Origin: a virus
Strand: one strand, 5' to 3'
IMG/VR virus record: IMGVR_UViG_3300031673_000111
Coordinates: 1-45,460 of that record
DNA length: 45,460 nucleotides
Shown here: in pieces, positions 9,015-17,424 of the stretch
How the letters are laid out: each line of letters starts with the position of its first letter
How positions within the stretch are numbered: position 1 is the first letter of the stretch
Position numbers and translations under genes: made by a program
The notes under the pieces: model-generated
Database searches by the model: none
What the model saw: only the letters and a program-made list of their open reading frames with translations
What the model was told of the DNA's origin: nothing

Positions 9015-9755
9015 ATGCCTAATTACAATAGAAATAAAAATTTAAAAATTGCTGGTTTTTTTGGTCAGTCCGGTTCAGGTAAAACTACCATTATACGAAA
9101 CACTGCCAAAAAAATAAATTCCCATGTAATTTTTCAAAATACTGGGATAATCAGGTATTTATTCAAAAAGAATTCACATATTAAAGGTTATTATGTTAGC
9201 CCCCGACAGTTAATAGATGATAATGCAAAAATACTCGAAGAGCTGGAAGGTGAAAAAAGGGATGCTAAAATTGACGAAATTTATGAGTCATATATCCGAT
9301 CTCAATTCAGATTGTTGAATGATTGGTCAACTGAAGTTTATCTGACAACAACTGAAGAGTATTCTACTCCTTGTATCCTTTTAGTTGATAGAAGCCCCAT
9401 TGATTTTTATGCCCTTACTATTTGTGGCATGAGACTTTTAAGGGAAACTTACAAGAAAAGGTTGAATGATTTGTGTTCTTGGTTAATGTATTTAATTAGA
9501 CAAACTGCCGAAGATAACACAAATAATTTTTTTAATGCCATTTTTGTGACTAAACCGTGGAAGACCAGTGATATAAACAAATTGAAAGATGGAATCAGGG
9601 ATCAATATTTGGAAGACCATTATGTTGGTAAAAAGTGGTATAACAAATATAAGGATGTAGACCTTCGTGATACTGAAACATTTTATATAAATGAAAGTGT
9701 AATCAAGTTAGAAGAAAGGGCAGAGCTGGTTAATGAAAAGCTCAAGGAGATTTAA
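9015..9755 (+). CDS. P-loop NTPase/kinase-like protein (AAA_28/NadR-like)
   Basis: 246 aa from the ATG at 9015, placed five bases after AGGGAG; the ATG at 9012 and TTG at 9000 are worse spaced. The Walker A motif is GQSGSGKTT (17-25). A DRSPIDFYALT block near residue 125 matches the AAA_28/NadR-type kinase fold, where the D-R acts in phosphoryl transfer. No C-terminal DNA-binding domain is visible. The gene ends as TTTAATGG, overlapping the start of the hub-assembly gene. It may be a nucleotide/nucleoside kinase or a packaging/assembly ATPase; the sequence alone does not decide. Confidence 0.6.
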   Translation: MPNYNRNKNLKIAGFFGQSGSGKTTIIRNTAKKINSHVIFQNTGIIRYLFKKNSHIKGYYVSPRQLIDDNAKILEELEGEKRDAKIDEIYESYIRSQFRLLNDWSTEVYLTTTEEYSTPCILLVDRSPIDFYALTICGMRLLRETYKKRLNDLCSWLMYLIRQTAEDNTNNFFNAIFVTKPWKTSDINKLKDGIRDQYLEDHYVGKKWYNKYKDVDLRDTETFYINESVIKLEERAELVNEKLKEI

Positions 9756-10627
9756 TGGAACAAAAGCTATCCCAAGAAGCTGTTGATGCTGTTAAAAAAG
9801 CAACAGAACAACAGCAAAAGTTAAACGTGGCGGGGATGGAACCCGCCACGGAAACACAAAAAGTATATGAAAATTTTGTAGAAATCGGAGGGCTTCCTTC
9901 GAAGGGTTTATTTTATAAAAATGCCATAAAAGGTCAAGCGTTAAAAGTTGAAGATTTACTCCAAATACAAAATGTCACTGAAGAAAATGTTCATCAAAGA
10001 TTTAATGAAATTTTTTCAAGAAGAATACGTGGCATTGAACCACATGAAATATTATACGGGGATGAAGTATATATTGCTTTATGGCTCAGAGAATCTTCTT
10101 ATCCGGGATACGCTTTCCCGCATTCTGGGTTTACGTGTAAAAAATGTGGATTAGATGTTCCTGAAGACGCTGCTGAATTTGGTTTTGAATCACTTTCCTT
10201 TAAAACAAACGCAGAAGAAATTTTAAAAGCATATAGTGGAACAGGGTTTGTGGAATTTACATTACCAAACGGTACTAAATGTAAAATTTTTCTAAAACAA
10301 AGAAGCCATATTTCAAGAGTTCAAACTGTATTGCATCGGGATTACTATCAATATAACAGAAAACCACCGGAAGGACGAGATGAATTATTAGAGTTGTTAT
10401 CCGTGGTTGATATTGGTATACCTGATTTAGCAGAAGCAGCTAATGAATTTATGAAATTTGATGCAATTGATTTTACTGAATTCATAAATAATGTACAAAA
10501 AAATACGTTAAATACTGATATTATTGTCAATTTAACATGTCCCGACCCAGAATGCAAGGAGGTTACTCCGATGATGGGGTATCCGTTTCGTCCTGAAATA
10601 TATTTTCCCATTAATACCAGACGATAA
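9755..10627 (+). CDS. Baseplate hub assembly protein, T4 gp26/gp51-like, with zinc-ribbon
   Basis: 290 aa, AAGGAG Shine-Dalgarno. The stretch IGGLPSKGLFY (44-54) followed by Y-G-D-E-V-Y-I-A-LW (101-110) resembles the T4 baseplate family (PF12322 type) found in T4-like hub/tail genes. Four cysteines form a putative zinc ribbon: C128/C131 in FTCKKCG and C262/C267 in LTCPDPEC. It lies directly upstream of the tape-measure-like gene, as expected of a hub/tail assembly chaperone. After its stop, the +1 frame stays open for another 55 codons (see the separate entry), so a longer frameshift product is possible. Family assignment is by motif reading. Confidence 0.6.
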   Translation: MEQKLSQEAVDAVKKATEQQQKLNVAGMEPATETQKVYENFVEIGGLPSKGLFYKNAIKGQALKVEDLLQIQNVTEENVHQRFNEIFSRRIRGIEPHEILYGDEVYIALWLRESSYPGYAFPHSGFTCKKCGLDVPEDAAEFGFESLSFKTNAEEILKAYSGTGFVEFTLPNGTKCKIFLKQRSHISRVQTVLHRDYYQYNRKPPEGRDELLELLSVVDIGIPDLAEAANEFMKFDAIDFTEFINNVQKNTLNTDIIVNLTCPDPECKEVTPMMGYPFRPEIYFPINTRR

Positions 10628-10793
10628 TGTCAGGAAAATAAGAGCTTCTATCTCAATACATACATCTAATTCTATTAAAGACTGCGATGCCATGTTTATC
10701 CCAGATTTTTTAGACTTGGCGAAAGAAGTTTCTGATGTACATAAAAACAAGCAAAAAACCATGGAATCCTTCTTGCAAAACGTTAATATGTAA
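10575..10793 (+). other. Open +1-frame extension of the hub-assembly gene (candidate frameshift product or small ORF)
   Basis: The +1 frame relative to the preceding gene is open from 10575 to a TAA at 10791-10793. It encodes natural-looking protein sequence (DNVRKIRASISI, then FIPDFLDLAKEVSDVHKNKQ) but has no ATG until 10692, which would give only 33 residues and has no clear Shine-Dalgarno site. The frames overlap around TTT-CCC-A (10604-10610), where a Pro-tRNA could slip +1 from CCC to CCA. Frameshifted chaperones directly before the tape-measure gene are a known tail-gene theme. A sequencing or assembly indel in one long gene would look the same. Confidence 0.45.
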
Positions 10794-10839
10794 AAATTTT
10801 TCCAAAATAATATATTTTTTCATTTAAATTCGATTTTTA

Positions 10840-10878
10840 TAATATAAACTATTTAAAACAATAGTTAAATATAATTAT
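10840..10878 (+). promoter_or_regulatory. Candidate late-type promoter before the tape-measure gene
   Basis: TTATAATATAAACTATTT followed by TTAAATATAATTAT runs up to the ATG at 10879. No Shine-Dalgarno site is present. The element resembles the TATAAA-containing boxes seen before other first-in-transcript genes of this window (24681, 26528, 37057, 41233), so it is probably a phage-specific promoter giving a very short or absent leader. Confidence 0.45.
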
Positions 10879-13197
10879 ATGGCTGAAAAAAAGAAAAAAT
10901 CTGGATATGAGGAAGAAGCTAATAAAGAACCTTCTAAAAAAGAAGAAAAAGAAATATTAGAAGAGACTAAAAGAGCATCCGAAAAAATAGATGAACATGA
11001 TGAAAAAGTGTCTTCATCGTTTGAAGAGTTTCATAAAAAATCTGAAAATTTTGCCAAAAACCAAAAGCTGAATATACCCGATCCAGAGTCAGATTCTAGT
11101 AGTTCTGCTAATAATACCATTTTAATATTAATACAAAACATGGTGAAAAATCAAAGATCATCCATGTCGTTACAATCCGATGCTAATAAATATTTAAAAG
11201 AATTAGATATCATTAAAAAAAGCAACGATGCCCTTGCTAAGGGACAGAAAAAACAAATCAAAAACCAAGATGAAAATGGTGGTTTTTTAAAAAGTATATA
11301 CAAAGGATTTAAAACTGGGTTACGTGGCGCAGCAAGAACTTCTGCTCCCTTTGGCATTGTACATGGCATGTTGGGAATGGCTTCTACCATTAAAGGTGGT
11401 ATCAAGTCAGGTTTAAGGGCAAAAGACAACTTACAGGCACGGTTCGATCCCAATGAAAAGGCAAGTAGAGAAAGATTTAAAAATATTGAAAAATTAAAAA
11501 AGGATATAACTAAAGAAAAATCTGTCTTGAGTGCAATGGGTGGTGAGATAACGGATATCGGTGATCCATCAAAAGACACGGAAGAAGGAAGAGCACAAAG
11601 GGCAAAAAAATTAGAATTAATTCGAGAAGCCAAAAGAAAGCAACAATTAATAAAAGAACAGTCCGGGGCGTTATCCGAAGCAACCGGAAAGGAATTTTTA
11701 TATCAGAAGGGAAAAGCCGATCCAGAACACTTTGGTAAAAATTTATCTGAAAAGGAACGTGAATTATTAGAAGCACAAACTAAAAGAAAAATGCAGTCTT
11801 CTTTACTTAAGGATACAATAGGTAAAGAAAGTCTTATTGATGCAATGATAAGGGGTAGAAAAACGGAAGAAGAACAGTCCATGGGTTCAGATTACATGGC
11901 TAGTATTATAGGTGGAGGAAGCGGTAAGAAAGGCGATACATCATCAGGTAAAGGTGGTACATCAAAGGGAAAAAGAGATACCAATACTGCAATGGGGATT
12001 TCAAAAGCATTATTAAATACACCTATTACACCCGCCGACCCACCATCTACATTTGGTCAATACATTGCTGGAATTTATTTTAAACTGGATGATCTCAATG
12101 ATAATTTAGGTGGTGGGGGTGGTGGTAAAGGCGATGGCCCTAAAAAAGGCGATGGCCCTAAAAAAGGTGGAGGTCTTTTCGGTGGTATTTTAGGTAGTAT
12201 TTTAGGAACGGGTGCCAGCTTATTAGGTGGTAAATTATTAGGCAAATTATTTGGTAAGGCAGGAATAAAAGGACTTCTCGGTAAAGGTTTAGGTAAAGTA
12301 GGACTTAAAGGCATTCTTGGTAAAGGTTTAGGTAAGATAGGAATTAAAAGTTTTTTACCAGCAGCAGCAGGGGTAGGTGCGGGTGCAATAGCGTCCGGTG
12401 TCGGGGGAAGACTTCGAGATCCAAAAACGGGTAGATTTGTAGCAAAAACAGGATTGTCAGCACTTGGTAAAGCTGGTGTTAAAACGGGTGCTACGAAAGG
12501 AATAGGAAAATTAGCAGCAAAAGGACTTGGTAAATCATTATTGAAAAAAATCCCCGGTGTAGGTGCTTTAATGGGGTTGGGATTCGGTATATCAAGAGCC
12601 ATGAAGGGTGATTGGACAGGAGCAGGTTTAGAAATTGTCTCAGGGCTTGCCAGTACCATTCCGGGCATCGGTACGGCTGCATCATTGGCAATTGATGCTG
12701 GTCTGATGTATAAGGATGTCAAGGCTGGAAGAGCTGGTGCAGGTGCTGGTGGAATGGCTGCAAAGACAGCCACAAAGGCGTTAATGGGAAAATCTGGTCT
12801 TGCTAGAGGTTTAATGACAGCCAAACCATTTATGCCAAAGTTAGGAATGATGGCTGGAATGGGCGGTGCTTCAATGTATGCATTATCAAAATTAAAAAAC
12901 GAAACAGAGCCTACACCTGACACGGGTTTTGGACAGACAGGTGATATGGGTGGAGTACCAATGCCTAACATGACACCGGAAGAAACAATATCAAGAGTAA
13001 ACGCACCAATCATGGGTTCAACATCTGAAATGAATAAAGGACAGCAAGAAGAGTTTGCTGGTTTATTAGCTGATAAAATGCTTGAAAGATTAAATATGTT
13101 TATTGATTCAGACGGATGGAAACGATACCAAACGTGGCAAATGCAACGTATGGGTGCTGAAACAGCAGCAGGTATGGGCATGGGTGCATCAGTATAA
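10879..13197 (+). CDS. Tail tape-measure / gp29-like protein
   Basis: 772 aa. The N-terminal 130 residues are Lys/Glu-rich and coiled-coil-like, followed by a charged helical region to about 330. A poly-Gly/Lys-Gly linker (about 412-436) leads to a Gly/Ala/Leu-rich hydrophobic region with repeated GKGLGK and LGKLFGK units. GGRLRDPKTGRFVAK (about 507-521) is a motif often seen in myovirus tape-measure/hub proteins. IPGIGTAASLAIDAG near 595 is typical of membrane-active tape-measure segments. Its place between the hub-assembly gene and the tube-cap gene matches T4 gp29 between 26/28 and 48. It would set tail length and may pass into the host membrane at DNA ejection. The size is close to T4 gp29 (590 aa) but larger. 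Confidence 0.7.
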   Translation: MAEKKKKSGYEEEANKEPSKKEEKEILEETKRASEKIDEHDEKVSSSFEEFHKKSENFAKNQKLNIPDPESDSSSSANNTILILIQNMVKNQRSSMSLQSDANKYLKELDIIKKSNDALAKGQKKQIKNQDENGGFLKSIYKGFKTGLRGAARTSAPFGIVHGMLGMASTIKGGIKSGLRAKDNLQARFDPNEKASRERFKNIEKLKKDITKEKSVLSAMGGEITDIGDPSKDTEEGRAQRAKKLELIREAKRKQQLIKEQSGALSEATGKEFLYQKGKADPEHFGKNLSEKERELLEAQTKRKMQSSLLKDTIGKESLIDAMIRGRKTEEEQSMGSDYMASIIGGGSGKKGDTSSGKGGTSKGKRDTNTAMGISKALLNTPITPADPPSTFGQYIAGIYFKLDDLNDNLGGGGGGKGDGPKKGDGPKKGGGLFGGILGSILGTGASLLGGKLLGKLFGKAGIKGLLGKGLGKVGLKGILGKGLGKIGIKSFLPAAAGVGAGAIASGVGGRLRDPKTGRFVAKTGLSALGKAGVKTGATKGIGKLAAKGLGKSLLKKIPGVGALMGLGFGISRAMKGDWTGAGLEIVSGLASTIPGIGTAASLAIDAGLMYKDVKAGRAGAGAGGMAAKTATKALMGKSGLARGLMTAKPFMPKLGMMAGMGGASMYALSKLKNETEPTPDTGFGQTGDMGGVPMPNMTPEETISRVNAPIMGSTSEMNKGQQEEFAGLLADKMLERLNMFIDSDGWKRYQTWQMQRMGAETAAGMGMGASV

Positions 13198-13207
13198 GGA
13201 GTAAAAT

Positions 13208-14476
13208 ATGGCAGACAATTTAGAACTACATAGAGATTCAGTGGATCATTTTAAGAACAGAGGCTTATCATCAAATATTCCAAAACCTAATATTGTTAGA
13301 ATTGAAGTATTGGATGGCAATGCTAGAAGACGTTATTTGGGAACATTACAACGACAGGGTGATCAGTTAAGATCTAATTTATATGATGAACTAACTGCAA
13401 GATCAGATAGGGTATTTTTTGGTTTTTTGAGAAATGGTGGTAATCAGGATTTTGGGTTTACTAACAAATGGAAAAATCAACCCGGAAGTGGTAATCTTTT
13501 GGGTGGTATTAAAAAATTAGCATCGGGCATTGCTCCTAACCTTACTGAAACGGTAGTTAATGTTGCTAATGTAGCTGCTGATTTGACAGGCACCAACGCA
13601 ACATCAACCGGAAGTAGTTCTTTGAAAAAATACGAAGAGCTGGTGTTGGATGATTTTAATGTAGAATGTTCATGGTATCTACCAGAACAATATAACCTTT
13701 GTATAACTTCGTTACAGATACTTGCTAGAATGGGCTACCCAAGACAAGCACCAAGTAAAGTTTTAGAAGCTGAATTACCATCAATTCTTGAAAGCATGTT
13801 CAATGATTTTTCAAAGGCTAATGATGCACAAACAAGTACCCAAACAACAGCAGACGGAAACAACCCACAAGTAAAAGCTTCTCCTACCGCTAGTTATGGT
13901 AGCTTATTAGGCCAATTAGCAATAAAAGGCGGTCAGACAGCAATTAATGGGATGACTACTTTCAATAGATTCTTTGGAAGAAATCTTACGTTTGATCCGC
14001 TACCAGTAAGGGTTAATGTTGGACAATACATAGATATTGAACCATTAGTTATAACTAAAATAAAATTTAATTTTTCAAAAGAAACATTTGTACAATCAGC
14101 CACTGGAAGACATCTTCCCATTTTATGTTCAGTTAATATAAATTTTGAATATTGGTTGAAACCAGCACCTGAAATGGAATTCACTTCATTATTGGGTAGA
14201 GAACTTTTTGGACAGGATTTTTCAAAACAGCATAAAGCATTACAAGAAGCTCAGGCTAAACAACAGAAAAAGAAAATGGAAGAGGAAGCAAAAGCTACTC
14301 AACCAACATTTAAAGTTGAGGTAACAGATTATTTGGCTAACAAAGCAGCCCCCTCTGATACATTATTGAGACAGGAACAATTATCTCAACGACCACCATC
14401 TAATACTGCAAGGGCTAAACCTGTAAGTGAGAGTACACGAGAAATATTTGGTGCAGTTGTTGAGCGAGGAACTTAA
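13208..14476 (+). CDS. Baseplate tail-tube cap / initiator, T4 gp48/gp54-like
   Basis: 422 aa with GGAG at proper spacing. The conserved C-terminal half contains FDPLPVRVNVGQYIDIEP, then ITKIKFNFSKETF and LPILCSVNINFEYW, the pattern of the gp48/gp54 tube-like fold that caps the baseplate hub and starts tail-tube polymerisation. The N-terminal half is low in recognisable motifs, and the last 80 residues are Gln/Lys/Glu-rich. Gene order (after the tape-measure-like gene, before the gp53-like gene) supports the assignment. Whether it corresponds to gp48 or gp54 cannot be told. Confidence 0.65.
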   Translation: MADNLELHRDSVDHFKNRGLSSNIPKPNIVRIEVLDGNARRRYLGTLQRQGDQLRSNLYDELTARSDRVFFGFLRNGGNQDFGFTNKWKNQPGSGNLLGGIKKLASGIAPNLTETVVNVANVAADLTGTNATSTGSSSLKKYEELVLDDFNVECSWYLPEQYNLCITSLQILARMGYPRQAPSKVLEAELPSILESMFNDFSKANDAQTSTQTTADGNNPQVKASPTASYGSLLGQLAIKGGQTAINGMTTFNRFFGRNLTFDPLPVRVNVGQYIDIEPLVITKIKFNFSKETFVQSATGRHLPILCSVNINFEYWLKPAPEMEFTSLLGRELFGQDFSKQHKALQEAQAKQQKKKMEEEAKATQPTFKVEVTDYLANKAAPSDTLLRQEQLSQRPPSNTARAKPVSESTREIFGAVVERGT

Positions 14477-14479
14477 TAA

Positions 14480-14902
14480 ATGAATTATCCTAGAATAAAA
14501 GAATTCGATTTCGATATAGAAAAAACTTTTAAAGTCCCTTCTCATTTGGTGGGTCGTTTGTCTAGAATAGCATTTCAACTATTTGGGGATTTTAAATATT
14601 ACAAACCATTGGCTGCTGCAAATGATATAAAATTATCAAGTGGTTTTAGGGTGGGTTTAAGACCAATTGAAAAAGCATTGGATACAGAATTAAAAGAAGA
14701 CGGATTTACAGAAAGGGAACGAGAAGAACTTATATTTAATAAGATGGGTGATAAAAGAATTAATGATTTGGATTGGTATAATTATTTTGATGTAAGTTAT
14801 GGTTATATGAGTGAAGTTTCTGAAGGTAGATTGTTATTAGTACCATCTTTCTCCAGTGCTACACAATATTTAAATCAATTTGAATTTATAAAGGGATCAT
14901 AA
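14480..14902 (+). CDS. Baseplate wedge protein, T4 gp53-like
   Basis: 140 aa, GAGGAA upstream. The short N-terminal arm is followed by SRIAFQLFGDFKYYKPLAAAND, the usual gp53-type 'D-x-x-Y-R-I-A...W-x-I-A-x-x-N' region, and ends in GRLLLVPSFSSA (about 118-129), which resembles the LysM-like 'G-x-x-L-x-I-P' ending of wedge proteins. It would join wedges to the hub. Size is smaller than T4 gp53 (196 aa). Position next to gp48-like and gp27-like genes is supportive. Confidence 0.6.
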   Translation: MNYPRIKEFDFDIEKTFKVPSHLVGRLSRIAFQLFGDFKYYKPLAAANDIKLSSGFRVGLRPIEKALDTELKEDGFTEREREELIFNKMGDKRINDLDWYNYFDVSYGYMSEVSEGRLLLVPSFSSATQYLNQFEFIKGS

Positions 14903-14905
14903 TAA

Positions 14906-16219
14906 ATGCCCGGAGCAGCAACCACAAATTTAGATTCAGAACTAAATATAGTAATTCAGTTCGGTGAAATATTAATCACACATGCTGATTTATTAAGGTT
15001 TGAATATTCTAACGCTATCAATACTGTCCCAAGTGGTCAATTTACATTAATTGATAAAAATTCTGATTTTGTTAAAGCTAAGAGTGGTGATTTTGGTAGA
15101 ATAATTTTTACCAATACAACTGATGTTGCAACTGATAAATTCTCATCCATAGAATTTATAGTCGATGACATCATTCAAGAAGATGTGGTGGCCGCAAACT
15201 CTGTATATAGGTTAATGTGGAGTGCGGGTAATAAGGCACAACTAAAGAAGAAAACAAGATCGTTTAGTGGGAATAGCGTGGATGCAATGGCTGAAGTTTT
15301 TAATATTATGGAAATAGAAAATAACCCATACCCATCTGATGCATCTAAACCAACTGATCGTATGGTCTGGAGAAATATTCAAGAAAATATGTGGGATCAG
15401 TTGGATACCATTGTAAGTAAATCTTTTTTGAAAAATGATTATTTATTTTGGGCGTGGGATGATGTTAACAACAAATTTAAAATATCATCTTTGGGATTAG
15501 AAAAAGAATATGAAGATAGGTTTATATTAACACAATCATCGGAATCGGTAACCTCTACATCTGCCGGAAAAGCTTTTTTAGATAACCCGAATTTTACGAT
15601 ATGGCAATATGATAAGCAGAAAACCATGAACGATTTAGGTAAACATAGGGAAAAATTATTTCCTAATGTATCTTTTTCTGGTATCAGGGGAAGTAAATTA
15701 TTAACGGCTGGCGTAAAACAAGCATCTTTTTCTGAGTTGTTGACAGAAATGGGTGATATTAAACAGAATGAAGTGATGGAAGCAAGTGGGTTGGATGATA
15801 AAACAGATACATTTGGTAATTTAAAAATTAAAAGACACTGGCCAAATAATACACATAACTTGTATTCATTTGCAGATATATATAGAAATTACAAAATATC
15901 TACGTATGCTAAAATAATTATGGTTCAAACTTATAATAACGTTGGGCCAGCTTTGGGTTCTAAAGTATCTGTCATAAAAATGGGTGATGATTATAGAATC
16001 AGAGGACTATCATTGGATGTAGATTTTTCAGATGCGTTTATAGTTCAAGAAAAATTAATATCATACAATCCGGTAACTGATTTATCACCAACTGGCCCAA
16101 AGAACGTTAACTTGGAATTTGTCACAACATTAAAACTGGTGTCTGATAATTTTGCAGGAACTGGTGAAGAACATATTGCTAAAATTTTTAAACAACTTTT
16201 GGAAAAATCAAATGCATAA
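14906..16219 (+). CDS. Baseplate hub protein, gp27-like
   Basis: 437 aa, AGGGA upstream. It contains the hub-type pair of beta-rich halves. A central block (RMVWRNIQENMWDQLDTIV, then NDYLFWAWDD) matches the 'M-x-x-E-N-x-W-x-L-x-x-I...D-x-L-F-W-x-D' helical/strand region of gp27/gpD-like hub proteins. LYSFADIYRNYKISTYAKII and GSKVSVIKMGD fit the second tail-tube-like domain. It directly precedes and overlaps the spike gene, as gp27 partners gp5. It would form the trimeric hub cup at the tail tip. Confidence 0.6.
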   Translation: MPGAATTNLDSELNIVIQFGEILITHADLLRFEYSNAINTVPSGQFTLIDKNSDFVKAKSGDFGRIIFTNTTDVATDKFSSIEFIVDDIIQEDVVAANSVYRLMWSAGNKAQLKKKTRSFSGNSVDAMAEVFNIMEIENNPYPSDASKPTDRMVWRNIQENMWDQLDTIVSKSFLKNDYLFWAWDDVNNKFKISSLGLEKEYEDRFILTQSSESVTSTSAGKAFLDNPNFTIWQYDKQKTMNDLGKHREKLFPNVSFSGIRGSKLLTAGVKQASFSELLTEMGDIKQNEVMEASGLDDKTDTFGNLKIKRHWPNNTHNLYSFADIYRNYKISTYAKIIMVQTYNNVGPALGSKVSVIKMGDDYRIRGLSLDVDFSDAFIVQEKLISYNPVTDLSPTGPKNVNLEFVTTLKLVSDNFAGTGEEHIAKIFKQLLEKSNA

Positions 16220-17420
16220 TCTAAACGAAAGTTATTATGATGCAATTGTCTTAACAGATGAAGTTGATCCGAATCACGCAGGTGCTGTTCGTGTGAAAAT
16301 ATTTGGTGTTACTGATGAGTTGAAAAAAGAACATCAACCATATGCTATTCCTGCCGTTAGTTCATTAATGGCCGTTCCTACTAAAGGAACACATTTGAGG
16401 GTTGGATTTGATGAAGGTGATGTGAATAAACCTAAATATTTTAGCTCATCCCCGGAAAAGTCAGATGCATATTTACCTAAAAACTATGTGGATGAGTATC
16501 CAAATGTAGCTATTGCCAATTTAGGCGGGGATCTTTTTTCCATGTATCATAACAGAAAAAGTAAAGATACATTATTTACACACCCAAGTAGAAGTGCTGT
16601 AATTTGGAATAATTTTGGGACTCTAGTACATGATAGTGAAGACGGTTATGAAAATGCGGGAAGGGGCGCAAATGAACAACGTGGTGGTAAAATACATCCT
16701 GTATTAACAGAAGCAACCATTGATCCATTTTGTTGTACTCCTGTGGGGTCGGGCGATGCTTTTCAGGGTTCTGAGTACTTAATAATTACTCACGTATCAA
16801 GGTCTACAGTTGATTTAATAAATGGCGAATCAAATGCAAATGTTACTACGGATGCTGAACAGTTTGAACCAACCGGAATAGATACATCAGTAATTAATCC
16901 ACTATTAAACTCCAGTGGAAACAAGGTAGGTGAAGTTACTTTCTTGCGTTCACCAACACCCATAGAAATTAATTCTGAAAGAAAACCAACACATATTTTT
17001 GTTGGAATTACTGGATCAAATGATTTTGTTGATTTCTCACAGAAAATATTGGACAAAAACACTCAGTTAAGCGCACATTATCTAGTTGGTAAACAACTAA
17101 AACCACCACCATCTTTCGATGATCCTGATGCGCCCCTTGATGACGGTGATAAATCTGGTGGATTTGCTCAATTCGTTGAATTGAAAAATGATACAACTTA
17201 TGGAAATAAATTACCATCTCCTAAAAAACCGTTGTTATTTCCACAGGTAAAAGGTAATAAAAATGCAATAACTGTTTTGGTTGTCGGTACAAGCCCCAAC
17301 CGTGAAAGTTGGAAACCTTTTCAAAAGGATACTGTAAATACAATTAAAGAGCACGTAAAATATACTTTTAATATAAAGGAGCAAGATTTAATAGTTCAAG
17401 ATGTTGGATTTGTAGGATAA
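16212..17420 (+). CDS. Baseplate central spike, gp5-like OB domain with a degenerate amidase-like C-terminal domain
   Basis: 402 aa from the ATG at 16212, overlapping the hub gene stop by eight bases. Residues about 8-80 form the spike OB-fold: HAGAVRVKIFGVTDE (22-36), YAIPAV, PTKGTHLRVGFDEGD and KPKYF. Residues about 259-402 read like an Amidase_2/PGRP fold: THIFVGITGS where active enzymes have I-V-x-H-x-T, QLSAHYLVGK where they have S-A-H-Y-L-I-G, then AITVLVVG, FQKDTVNTIKEHVKYTFNI and DLIVQDVGF. The zinc ligands look lost (G265 and Q396 in place of His). T4 gp5 carries a lysozyme domain at this position; here a dead cell-wall domain may serve for binding. No beta-helix tip is seen. Confidence 0.6.
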   Translation: MHNLNESYYDAIVLTDEVDPNHAGAVRVKIFGVTDELKKEHQPYAIPAVSSLMAVPTKGTHLRVGFDEGDVNKPKYFSSSPEKSDAYLPKNYVDEYPNVAIANLGGDLFSMYHNRKSKDTLFTHPSRSAVIWNNFGTLVHDSEDGYENAGRGANEQRGGKIHPVLTEATIDPFCCTPVGSGDAFQGSEYLIITHVSRSTVDLINGESNANVTTDAEQFEPTGIDTSVINPLLNSSGNKVGEVTFLRSPTPIEINSERKPTHIFVGITGSNDFVDFSQKILDKNTQLSAHYLVGKQLKPPPSFDDPDAPLDDGDKSGGFAQFVELKNDTTYGNKLPSPKKPLLFPQVKGNKNAITVLVVGTSPNRESWKPFQKDTVNTIKEHVKYTFNIKEQDLIVQDVGFVG

Positions 17421-17424
17421 GATT

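Noticed and set aside
11151-11633. Minus-strand open frame of 160 codons
   Set aside because: Antisense to the coiled-coil part of the tape-measure gene, no promoter or ribosome site, no recognisable domain.
12075-13181. Long minus-strand open frame of 368 codons
   Set aside because: It is the antisense shadow of the Gly/Lys-rich tape-measure gene, rich in Pro/Ala/Leu only because of Gly and Lys codons on the other strand; no ribosome site.
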